Shown here: in pieces, positions 19,231 to 26,469 of the stretch
How the letters are laid out: every line of letters begins with the position of its first letter
How positions within the stretch are numbered: position 1 is the first letter of the stretch
DNA from: JAWKHR01 sp041394725
Lineage (GTDB): Bacteria; Acidobacteriota; Vicinamibacteria; Vicinamibacterales; SCN-69-37
Assembly: GCA_041394725.1 (NCBI GenBank)
Contig: JAWKHR010000070.1
Span: 1-26,469 of the forward strand
Direction of reading: 5' to 3'
DNA: 26,469 nucleotides
Program-made: the position numbers and the translations under genes
Notes under the pieces: model-generated
The model's database searches: none
The model's input: only the letters and a program-made list of their open reading frames with translations
Told to the model about the DNA's origin: nothing

Positions 19231-22200
19231 GAGCTCGGCGAACAGCGGCCGCGCCTCCCCGGTGTCGCCGGTCCGCCGCAGGGCGGAGGCGAGGTTGTAG
19301 GCCGCCAGCGTCCAGTCCGGCACCAGCTCGCGCGCGGCGCGATAGGCCTCGATGGCCGGCTCCAGGCTGCCGGCCTGCTCCTGTTCGCGGCCGCGGATGA
19401 ACGCGCGCCATGCCCGCGCGCGCCGGTGGTCCGGCTGCGCGTCGAGGCACGCGGCGAACGCCGCCTGCGCGTCGTCGAGCCGGCCGTCCTCGAATGCGAT
19501 CTCGCCCAGGTGGAACGACGCGCCGGCGCGCATCGCCGGCGTCTCACCCTGCCGTGCGACGCGCTCGAAGAGCGCCGCGGCCGACGCGCGGCGCCGCTGC
19601 CGCTTGAGCACCGACGCGCGGTTGTAGATCGGCACGAGCCAGCCTGGCCGGAGCTGCGCCGCGCGCGCGTACTGCGTCTCGGCCTCGTCGAGCCGGCCGG
19701 CGCGCTCGGCCTCGCGCGCCGCGTCCATCGCGGCTGACGGGTCCGGCGCCAGCGCGGTCAGCCGGCGCAGGGTCCAGGCCGCCGTCCGCTCGGGCGTCCA
19801 CGCGGCGGCGATGTGCTCGCGCGCCCGTGCGCCGCGCGCGCGCGCCTCGTCGGGGGCCTCGAACACCCGCCGCATGAGCGTCGCCAGGTGCCCGGTCGAC
19901 GGGTCCGCCCACTGGTGATCCGGGCCGTAGAACGGGCTCCGCCGCGTCATCGCCTCGTCCACCGGCACCGTGCCCGGCGTGTCGATCAGGTACGCCGTCT
20001 CGTCGTCGGCGAACTCGAGGTGCGCGCCCCACCGCGTGACGATCGCGGGCAGCGCCGACGCCATCGCCTCCATGATCGGCAGGCCCCATCCCTCGCCGCG
20101 CGTCGGCAGGACGAAGGCATCCGCCGCGCGGTAGAGCCGCGGCATCTCGTCGTCGGCGATCGGATCCTCGAGGACGATGACGTGCGGCCGGGTGGCCTCG
20201 TCGCCGAGTCCCGCCATGAACTGCCTGACCTGGACCGCCGCGCCGGGCCCGCTGCCCCGCACCGCGGTGCGCAGCACCAGCGTGACGTCGTCATCGGACG
20301 AGAACGCTTCCGCGTAGGCGCGGAGCAGCACGTCCCAGCCCTTGCGCAGGCTCCAGTCGAAGACGGAGAGGAACACGAACCCGCGGCGGCCGGGAATGTC
20401 GAGGGGCGTCACGCGCGACGGGTCGTATCGCCGGGCGTCGAGGCCGATCGGCATCACCTGGATGCGATCGGCGGGCACGCCGGCGCGGGTGAACGTGTCG
20501 CGGTTGAAGCGGCTCGGCACCCAGATCTCGTCGAAGGCTTCGCACGCTTCGCGCCAGCCGGCCGGCAGCCGGTCCGTCTCGAACATCGTCAGGCCGACGT
20601 AGGTCTGCAGGCCGCGGTGCTCGTCGCGGCGGGCCTGGAAGACGCTCCGGCCCTCGCGGTCGGCGGGCGTGTAGCAGCAGACGTAGGCGCCGCCGGAGAC
20701 GCGCCGGCGCAACGCGCGCGACCAGAGCCAGCCCTCGGCGGGCGACGCCAGGCACGCCTCGCGCATCGCCTCGTCGTCGTCGCGCGGGCGCAGCTGAAGC
20801 GGCACGCCCGCGGGCACGAGCCCGCGCAGCACGTGACGCGTGAGCGCGGCGTAGCCCCCGTAGTTGAAGACCGGGCTGTCCCAGAGGACCGACGGCACCT
20901 GCGGCTCCGGCGTCGGCTCCGGGACGAGCTCGCCCGCGGCCGCCCGGCCCGCCGCGGCCTGCGCCTCCGCCTCGATCTGGAACGCCGGCATGCGGCGCGC
21001 CTTCAGGCGGAGGCCGTACGACGGTGCATGGCGCTCGACGTGGGAGAACCCGGCCGCGTGCAGCACGCGGGTGAGCACCTCCTCGTCGAGCACGGCGCCG
21101 TGGAAGTTCTCGGGATAGTCCTGCCCGCCGAACATCTTGACGATGGCCCACGCCGCGCTGTCGAAGCCGCCCAGGAACTCGCGGGCCTCTGCGGCGAGCG
21201 CCGGATCGAGATGCGGGTCGTGCTGGCGGGCGAGGTAGCGGCGGCAGAGGTACTCGAAGTCCGGCGACCAGACGTCGAGCGTCCCGCCCGGCTTGAGCAC
21301 GCGACCCCACTCGGCCAGCACGCCCTTCACCTCGCGCCACGACACGTGTTCGATGCAGCTGCGCGACATCACCTCGTCGAACGCGCCGTCCGGGAACGGC
21401 AGCGGCTGGCGGATGTCGGCGACGTGGTCGATGTCCGGCAGGTCCGGGCGCGCGTCGAGGTGCTCGTAGCCGGGCTGCGGGTTCATGCCGCTGCCGATCT
21501 CGAGGCGGCGCGGTGCCGGCGCGAAGCCGGCGGCCACGACGGGCGCGCCGCGCCGCGTCTCGATCGCGCGGGCGTAGGCGGCGACGGTCTCGCGCGCGTG
21601 GTGGTCCCAGGTCAGCGCGCGGTCGATCCAGGCGCGGCTCGCGTCGCGCCGGGCGGCGGCGTCACCGGACTCGACCCACGCCTGCATCACCGCGTCGCGG
21701 ATGCCGTCGAGGTCGAGCGGATCGACGTAGCGGCCGAGCGCGCCGAAGTACTCGCGCTCGCCGGACCGGTCGCTGAGCACGAGCGGCAGGCCGAACGCCG
21801 CGGCCTCGAGCGCGGAGAGCGGCGCGCCCTCGCTCCAGCTCGGGAGCGCGAAGAGGCGCGCGCCGGCAAACGCCGATCGCAGCAGGTCATCGTCGTGCCC
21901 CAGGCGGCCGACCAGGTGGACGCGGCCGCCGTGCCGGCGCACCAGGTCGGCATAGTCGGGCTTCGGCACGTCGCCGACCAGCACCAGGTCGAGATCGGTG
22001 TCGCGCAGCGCGCGCGCGAGCAGCAACTGGTTCTTGCGCGGCTCGAGCCGGCCGACCGACAGCACGTAGTCGCTGAGGCCGAGGCGGCGACGGAACGGCT
22101 CGGGCGACGCGCCCTCCGCCCAGGCGGCGTCCACGCCGTTGTGGACGAGGCTCCAGTGCGGCCCGAGCGCGCCGATGCGATGCAGCGCGGCGGCCTCGTG

Positions 22201-24021
22201 GCCGCTGAGCACGATCAGGTGATCGGCCAGCGCCGTCAGCTCGCGGACGCGCGCGGGCCATTCCTCCCAGCTCGCGTCGAGGGCCAGGCCCGCGGCCTCG
22301 CGGACGTCGCGCGGCGTCGCCGACAGCCGCATGATCGATGCGCGGAGGGTGTCGTCGTCGAGCCGCTGGCGAAACACCGGCAGCACCGCGCGCTGGGCCC
22401 AGAGGCCCTCGGCCAGCGACAGGAAGATCGGCGAGAAGACGACCGGCACGTCGAACTGGCGCAGGTGCTGAAGCTGGCGCAGCGCGGCCGACGGTTCCCA
22501 GACGTTGAAGACGTGGACGAGGTCGTAGCCGCGCGGGTCGGGCAGCTCCTCCCGCGCGATGTCGGCGATCACGCCGTGGCGGGCGAGCGCCTGCTGCATC
22601 AGCGGCAGCCGGATCGACGGGCCGCCCACCGGCACCACCGACTCGGGCGCATGCAGCGCGAAGAGCACGCGCAGCGGCTCGGACGGGTCGCGCGGGCGAT
22701 CGGCCATCGGCGTCGTGAGGGTGCCGCCGGTCGCGGCGGGCGAACCGACGGCCGCGGCGGCGACGGTCGCGGCGGACGTCGTGGCCCCCGAGGGCGTCGC
22801 GACGGTGACGCCGGCCGCGCCGGCCGCCAGCTCACGGAAGAGCGTGTCGTGCGCATCGGCCCACGCCTGCCAGGTGCGCGACTCGACGGCGCGTCGCCGG
22901 GCCAGCCGCGACTCGACCAGGCCGCGCAGCACGCGGCGCAGGTCGTCGGCGTCGCCGGTCTCGAACGCGAGGTGCGGATAGTCCTCGACGAACCCGACGT
23001 CGGGCGCGATGACCTCGACGCCGGACGCCAGCGCCTCGAGCACCGGCATCGGGCCGCCTTCATAGAGCGCGGGCACCAGGATGTAGTCCATCGACCGGTA
23101 GAACGCCGGCAGCTCGGCGTCCGGGATCCGCTCGGCCGGGCCGGGCCAGCCGTCACCGGTGAAGTGCCACTCGAGGCCGGGCTCGTCCATCACCGCACGG
23201 ACCAGGGCTTCGCCCTTGCGCCCCGTGTGGTACGTGCGTCCGACCACGCCGATGCGCACGCGGGGCTGGAAACGGTCGAGATCCACACCCGGCGTGATGA
23301 CGCGGACGTCCTGGACGCCCGCCTCGCGAAGCTGGCGGGCATAGCGCGCCGACATCGCGACCGAGGCGTGGACCTGGCGCGCCACGTCGAAGAACCGCGT
23401 CGCCGCCTCGGGCGCGCGCTCCTCGACGTGCGTGAAGAAGGCGGCCTGGCGCCGGCCCACGGGGCCGCGATGCGCGGCGTAGTTGACGTAGTAGTTCACG
23501 TCGGCGTGCGGGTCCGCCCCGCGGGCGACGCGCACGTACGGCAGGCGACGCTCGAGCTCGCGGGCGCACCGCTCGAGAATCCAGCCCTCGTCGGCGAGGA
23601 CGATCGTCACGCGCCCGGGGTCGCCGGGACGCGGGGCGCGCGGGACCGCCGCGTCCTGCGCGGGAGTCCGGGACGACGCCGGTGCCGGCACTGACGGCAA
23701 CATGGGCGGCAGCGGGGTGGAGGGCCGAACCGGCCGGGTGTCGCCGGTGATCTCGGCGAACGTGCGGGCGACCCGGACGCCGGGCGCGACCCGCGCGATC
23801 TGCGCGGCGACCGCGTCGGCCCACGCCGTCGTGAGCCAGATGACGTCGACGCCGGCGAGGGCGGCGGGCGTCGGCTCGAGGACGCGCAGCCCATCCACGG
23901 TCGAGTTCCACTTGGCCGGGTCGTTGTCGAAGAAGCACACCGCCTCGACCCCGGCCTGCCCCCGAATCACCCCGAGACACTGGCGCCCCAGCGACGACGC
24001 CCCGAACAGCCCTGCTCTCAT
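19117..24021 (-). CDS. Giant multidomain protein: three GT-B glycosyltransferase domains, methyltransferase domain and TPRs (3' frameshift)
   Basis: ATG 24021 opens a frame of about 1634 codons as read. Domains in order: an N-terminal NAD-binding-like segment (1-95, LFGASSLGRQC then CFFDNDPAKW); a GT domain (136-400, EX7E at E321/E329); an Ala/Thr-rich linker (399-440); a second GT4 domain (448-823, GRLEPRKNQ and E731/E739); a methyltransferase domain (839-1010, LEIGSGMNPQPGYEHLD and LKPGG); a third GT4 domain (1042-1425, E1310/E1318); and TPR-like repeats from about 1428. The intact protein would end at 19046 with about 1658 residues. It could add several sugars to one glycan chain, as multidomain O-antigen synthases such as WbdA do, with the methyltransferase capping or modifying it; that is inference. 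The ATG was chosen because the Rossmann strand follows at once; a further upstream start would read through the repeat. Its downstream neighbours are two methyltransferase genes. Confidence 0.85.
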   Translation of the reverse strand: MRAGLFGASSLGRQCLGVIRGQAGVEAVCFFDNDPAKWNSTVDGLRVLEPTPAALAGVDVIWLTTAWADAVAAQIARVAPGVRVARTFAEITGDTRPVRPSTPLPPMLPSVPAPASSRTPAQDAAVPRAPRPGDPGRVTIVLADEGWILERCARELERRLPYVRVARGADPHADVNYYVNYAAHRGPVGRRQAAFFTHVEERAPEAATRFFDVARQVHASVAMSARYARQLREAGVQDVRVITPGVDLDRFQPRVRIGVVGRTYHTGRKGEALVRAVMDEPGLEWHFTGDGWPGPAERIPDAELPAFYRSMDYILVPALYEGGPMPVLEALASGVEVIAPDVGFVEDYPHLAFETGDADDLRRVLRGLVESRLARRRAVESRTWQAWADAHDTLFRELAAGAAGVTVATPSGATTSAATVAAAAVGSPAATGGTLTTPMADRPRDPSEPLRVLFALHAPESVVPVGGPSIRLPLMQQALARHGVIADIAREELPDPRGYDLVHVFNVWEPSAALRQLQHLRQFDVPVVFSPIFLSLAEGLWAQRAVLPVFRQRLDDDTLRASIMRLSATPRDVREAAGLALDASWEEWPARVRELTALADHLIVLSGHEAAALHRIGALGPHWSLVHNGVDAAWAEGASPEPFRRRLGLSDYVLSVGRLEPRKNQLLLARALRDTDLDLVLVGDVPKPDYADLVRRHGGRVHLVGRLGHDDDLLRSAFAGARLFALPSWSEGAPLSALEAAAFGLPLVLSDRSGEREYFGALGRYVDPLDLDGIRDAVMQAWVESGDAAARRDASRAWIDRALTWDHHARETVAAYARAIETRRGAPVVAAGFAPAPRRLEIGSGMNPQPGYEHLDARPDLPDIDHVADIRQPLPFPDGAFDEVMSRSCIEHVSWREVKGVLAEWGRVLKPGGTLDVWSPDFEYLCRRYLARQHDPHLDPALAAEAREFLGGFDSAAWAIVKMFGGQDYPENFHGAVLDEEVLTRVLHAAGFSHVERHAPSYGLRLKARRMPAFQIEAEAQAAAGRAAAGELVPEPTPEPQVPSVLWDSPVFNYGGYAALTRHVLRGLVPAGVPLQLRPRDDDEAMREACLASPAEGWLWSRALRRRVSGGAYVCCYTPADREGRSVFQARRDEHRGLQTYVGLTMFETDRLPAGWREACEAFDEIWVPSRFNRDTFTRAGVPADRIQVMPIGLDARRYDPSRVTPLDIPGRRGFVFLSVFDWSLRKGWDVLLRAYAEAFSSDDDVTLVLRTAVRGSGPGAAVQVRQFMAGLGDEATRPHVIVLEDPIADDEMPRLYRAADAFVLPTRGEGWGLPIMEAMASALPAIVTRWGAHLEFADDETAYLIDTPGTVPVDEAMTRRSPFYGPDHQWADPSTGHLATLMRRVFEAPDEARARGARAREHIAAAWTPERTAAWTLRRLTALAPDPSAAMDAAREAERAGRLDEAETQYARAAQLRPGWLVPIYNRASVLKRQRRRASAAALFERVARQGETPAMRAGASFHLGEIAFEDGRLDDAQAAFAACLDAQPDHRRARAWRAFIRGREQEQAGSLEPAIEAYRAARELVPDWTLAAYNLASALRRTGDTGEARPLFAELCRTAPTPRCAAARTITWPPSTTPRAAPPRRSGTPSRA

Positions 24022-24148
24022 GACACCACGCCTTGCAGGTCTTTTCGGATGCTCTTCGCCGCGGCTGCATGCGGCTGGTATGACGGTGGGCCGACACACT
24101 AAGGGTCCCAGGGTTCGGAGCGTCCTCCAAGAGAACAAACGCCGGCGA

Positions 24149-24260
24149 AGCCGGCCACCGCGGTTCAGAGTTCGAACTTCGAACTTCGAAGTTTCGCCAG
24201 CGATAGTCCCCAGCCGGCCACCGCGGTTCAGGGTTCGAACTTCGCGCGTCGAAGTTACGC
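24149..24260. repeat. Tandem 63-bp TTCGAA-rich repeats (two units)
   Basis: Unit A (24149-24211) and unit B (from 24212) share AGCCGGCCACCGCGGTTCAG followed by GTTCGAACTTCG, with a period of 63 bp. Unit A ends TTCGAAGTTTCGCC..AGTCCCC, matching the repeat between the tRNA genes (9183-9210). The rest of 24022-24148 shows no gene or convincing promoter; it holds the leader of the giant glycosyltransferase gene. Confidence 0.85.
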
Positions 24261-25334
24261 GCGGCGCTCTGTCTCTCTCCCTATTCCCGAATAGGCGGTG
24301 CGGGCCAGGGTCGCGGCGCGCGGCCACGTGAATTCCCGTGCACGCGCCGTCGTCGCGCGCGTGACCTGCTGGCGGCCGGTCGGGTCGTCGATCCAGCGGG
24401 CGATGGCGTCAGCCCAGGCGGCGGGCTCATCCGGCACCACCAGGCGCGGGTCGGCCACCAGTTCGGTCAGGGCCTCGTCGCGCGAGACCAGCGGGAGGAC
24501 GCCGTGGACCATGGCTTCGAGGACGGGCAGACCGAAGCCCTCGAGGCTGGACGGGAACGCCGCGACCGCCGCCGACTCGTAGTGCGCGACGAGGGTGGCG
24601 TCGTCGACGAAACCGAGCCAGCGCGCCCCGGGGGTCCGCGCGACCTCGGCCTCGATGTTGACGTCGCCCCACCCGGCCTTGCCGATGAGCGTCAGCGGCA
24701 CCTCCCGCCCGCGGTCGGCCAGCAGACGGCAGGCCTCCAGCAGCACGGGGAGGTTCTTCCGAGGTTCAATCGTGCCGACGTAAAGCACTCCGGCCCGGTG
24801 AGTTGCGGGATTCGAGACCCGTCCCCCTACCCCGCCTGGAACGATCCAGCGGGGGCGGGAGGGGCCGACCAGGGAGGTGAGGACGCGGGCGGTGGCGCGG
24901 GAGGCGGCGGCGAAGCCGCGGGCGTGGAGAACCGCGGACTGCCAGGCCTCCTCGAACGCCTCCCGCACGACCGGCTGGTGCACGTCCGGGTGCGTGATCG
25001 GGCTGAAGTCGAACACGGTCGTCAGCGTGGGCACGCCGGCCAGCGCGTGCGGCGGGAAGATCGCGTGGAAGACGTCGGCGCCCCAGGCGGCGACCTCCTC
25101 GCCGAGGACCGATCGCTCGGTCGCGCCACCGAGCCAGGGCGCCGCGCTGGATCGGACCTCGACGTTCGCGCGGCCCGCGCCCGGATCGATCTCGGACGGC
25201 TCGTGCTGGTCCGAGATCAGGATCAGCCAGTCGTGCGGCGGGCCGGACTCGACGAGCGCGTGGACCAGGCCGCGGCTGTAGCGCGCGATGCCGGTGCGCA
25301 TGAAGTACGAGCGCGCGTCGAAGGCGATCCGCAT
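24255..25334 (-). CDS. GT4-family glycosyltransferase
   Basis: The 359-residue GT-B enzyme begins MRIAFDARSYFMRTGIARYS, where the DAR...TGIARYS pattern is typical of mannosyl-/rhamnosyltransferase-like members. The C-terminal half has VLYVGTIEPRKNLPVLLEA (183-201) and AAFPSSLEGFGLPVLEAM (258-275) with the EX7E pair E265/E273. It transfers a sugar from a nucleotide donor to a growing glycan at the cytoplasmic membrane face. ATG 25334 is the only plausible start and has a TAGAGT nine bases upstream but no clear Shine-Dalgarno sequence. The stop TAA (24255-24257) lies inside repeat unit B, where one base differs from unit A. It is upstream of the giant glycosyltransferase gene on the same strand, separated by 233 bp of repeat. 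Confidence 0.92.
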   Translation of the reverse strand: MRIAFDARSYFMRTGIARYSRGLVHALVESGPPHDWLILISDQHEPSEIDPGAGRANVEVRSSAAPWLGGATERSVLGEEVAAWGADVFHAIFPPHALAGVPTLTTVFDFSPITHPDVHQPVVREAFEEAWQSAVLHARGFAAASRATARVLTSLVGPSRPRWIVPGGVGGRVSNPATHRAGVLYVGTIEPRKNLPVLLEACRLLADRGREVPLTLIGKAGWGDVNIEAEVARTPGARWLGFVDDATLVAHYESAAVAAFPSSLEGFGLPVLEAMVHGVLPLVSRDEALTELVADPRLVVPDEPAAWADAIARWIDDPTGRQQVTRATTARAREFTWPRAATLARTAYSGIGRETERRA

Positions 25335-25411
25335 CGGCCGACTACTCTATCGGCACGTCGCGGCCGGGCGTTCGCACCCCGGCGACGCCGGTCCGTCGGT
25401 CGGGATGGGTC

Positions 25412-25438
25412 GATCGGATTGATCGGATTGATCGGATT
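25412..25438 (+). repeat. Three tandem GATCGGATT units
   Basis: Three perfect 9-bp copies (25412-25438), followed by a degenerate GACCGATCGG (25439-25448), lie in the 175-bp gap between divergent glycosyltransferase genes. The rest of the gap has a CATAAT (25494-25499), a possible -10 for the rightward gene with only a weak TGGATC at -35 spacing. Confidence 0.85.
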
Positions 25439-25493
25439 GACCGATCGGACGCCGGCGAGAGGCGCCGCGCTGGATCCGGCCGGGCCGACCGAC

Positions 25494-25499
25494 CATAAT
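25494..25499 (+). promoter_or_regulatory. Possible -10 box of the 25510 glycosyltransferase gene
   Basis: CATAAT (five of six matches to TATAAT) lies 10 nt before ATG 25510. TGGATC (25471-25476) is 17 nt upstream and matches TTGACA at three positions only. The implied leader would be about three nucleotides. Confidence 0.35.
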
Positions 25500-25509
25500 C
25501 GACCGTCGC

Positions 25510-26469
25510 ATGCGCGGGCCCATCCTCCACGTCGCGCCGTTTCTCTGGAGCGGCGCCGGCAGCGTCATCACCCGCCTCTGCGAGGACCAGCGGTCACGCG
25601 GACCGGTCGCGATCGTGACGACGGGACGCGCCGGCGATCTCGAGGACTGGCGCACCTATCGCCAGCGCCTGCGGCGCGCCGGGGTCGTCCACCACGCGAT
25701 CGACTTCTTCCACCGCGACGCGGAGACGTTCTGGACGTCGGCCGGGAGACTCGCCGACCTCCTGCGCGACCTGCGCCCCGCGGTCGTCCACGCGCACGCG
25801 GGCGTGCCGAGCGCCGGCGCGGTGGTCGCGCGGGACGTCGCCGGGCTGCGGACGCGAATCGTCGGCCAGATGTACAGCTGGGCGCCGGGCCGGCCCGAGT
25901 GGATGAACCGGCAGGATGCGTGGGGTTTCTCGCGCACGGACCGGGTGGTCTGCTCGGCGCGGGCCTACTGGGACCAGCTCGTCGGCCACGGCGTCCCGGC
26001 GCGCCGGCTCGTCTACCTGCCGTGGGGCCTGCCGCTCGACGATCTGCCCTGGCAGGCGCCGCGCGATCGATCGCACAGGGCCGCCCATCCGCCCGTCATC
26101 GGCTTCGTCGGACGGATCGAGCCGCGCAAGGGCCAGCTCGAGCTGGTCGATGCGTTCGCCCGGGTGCGCGACGCGCACCCCGGAGCGAGACTGGAGCTCG
26201 TCGGTCCCGTCGCCGACGAGCGTTACGCGGACGACATCCGCCGGCGGCTCGCGCGCCTTGGCCTCGCGGACGCGGTGACGCTCACCGGCCAGGTCCGCGA
26301 CGTGCGCCGGCACGTGCGGACGTGGGACCTCTTCGTCTCGCTCTCGGCCGACGAGGGCCAGGGCCTCGCCGTGCTCGAGGCGATGGCGCTCGGCGTGGTG
26401 GTCGTGGCACGGCCGGTCGCCGGCATCGCCGACTTCCTCGAGGACGGCCGGACCGGCCTCGCGGTCCGG
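25510..26469 (+). CDS. GT4-family glycosyltransferase (partial, 3' end outside window)
   Basis: The first 320 codons of a GT-B glycosyltransferase are present and the frame is open at the right edge. The N-terminal half has HVAPFLWSGAGSVITRL (7-23), a glycine loop for acceptor binding, and VVHAHAGVPSAGAVVA (92-107). The C-terminal half has PVIGFVGRIEPRKGQLELV (195-213) and LFVSLSADEGQGLAVLEAM (274-292) with the EX7E pair E282/E290. About 40-60 residues are probably missing. The start ATG 25510 has no Shine-Dalgarno sequence. It is divergent from the 24255-25334 glycosyltransferase, and a short tandem repeat lies between them. Sugar donor and acceptor are unknown. Confidence 0.9.
   Translation, partial: MRGPILHVAPFLWSGAGSVITRLCEDQRSRGPVAIVTTGRAGDLEDWRTYRQRLRRAGVVHHAIDFFHRDAETFWTSAGRLADLLRDLRPAVVHAHAGVPSAGAVVARDVAGLRTRIVGQMYSWAPGRPEWMNRQDAWGFSRTDRVVCSARAYWDQLVGHGVPARRLVYLPWGLPLDDLPWQAPRDRSHRAAHPPVIGFVGRIEPRKGQLELVDAFARVRDAHPGARLELVGPVADERYADDIRRRLARLGLADAVTLTGQVRDVRRHVRTWDLFVSLSADEGQGLAVLEAMALGVVVVARPVAGIADFLEDGRTGLAVR

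Noticed and set aside
19813..23694. Open frame of nearly 1300 codons on the plus strand opposite the giant glycosyltransferase
   Set aside because: It is rich in Arg, His, Asp and Val with no family motif. The minus-strand frame has three GT motifs and a methyltransferase motif.
24022..24148. Regulatory RNA or riboswitch before the giant glycosyltransferase gene
   Set aside because: No recognisable conserved aptamer or terminator was found; only weak promoter-like hexamers.

Overview
The window is a very GC-rich bacterial chromosome segment, densely packed on both strands, with many four-base start/stop overlaps. It has housekeeping genes (smpB, pdxA, a DNA polymerase III delta' gene, two tRNAs) surrounded by genes for sugar-nucleotide and surface-glycan synthesis. 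Base composition, TTCGAA-rich intergenic repeats and the gene families suggest a soil Acidobacteriota of the Vicinamibacteria type. That placement is inference, because no rRNA or other phylogenetic marker was compared.

Layout. Positions 1-818 (minus) hold the 5' part of a membrane-anchored FlaA1/CapD-type nucleotide-sugar enzyme cut by the window edge. A plus-strand group at 952-4576 follows: dTDP-4-dehydrorhamnose 3,5-epimerase, SmpB, a membrane-anchored beta-rich protein, a DegT-family sugar aminotransferase and an RmlD-like reductase. It ends at a long perfect palindrome (4584-4634) shared with a convergent LhgO-type FAD oxidase. A GDP-mannose 4,6-dehydratase (5754-6752) converges on pdxA and a delta' subunit gene. 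Next come tRNA-Val(UAC) and tRNA-Asp(GUC), separated by an inverted TTCGAA-rich repeat. A block of small genes follows at 9373-11195: a channel-like two-helix protein, a DUF1003 protein, an unknown protein and a SemiSWEET-like PQ-loop protein.

From 11282 to the end nearly everything concerns glycan assembly. A plus-strand operon, preceded by a possible sigma-54 promoter, encodes an FkbM-like protein, a 1071-residue DUF115/Maf-type protein with a propeller-like tail, and a 732-residue GT4 glycosyltransferase with beta-sandwich modules. On the minus strand are a GT4 glycosyltransferase, a giant protein with three GT-B domains, a methyltransferase domain and TPRs, a small methyltransferase and an FkbM methyltransferase. 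The giant gene carries an apparent single-base frameshift near its 3' end. Another GT4 gene runs off the right edge.

Interpretation. The sugar-nucleotide enzymes could supply deoxy- and amino-sugar donors. The glycosyltransferases and methyltransferases could assemble and cap a methylated surface polysaccharide or glycoprotein glycan. No polymerase (Wzy), flippase (Wzx) or ABC exporter is visible here. Other notable signals are three genes with a -10-like hexamer exactly 7 nt before the ATG (candidate leaderless transcripts), an in-frame hexanucleotide microsatellite, a 27-bp coding tandem repeat, and a dispersed repeat that supplies the stop codon of one glycosyltransferase gene.
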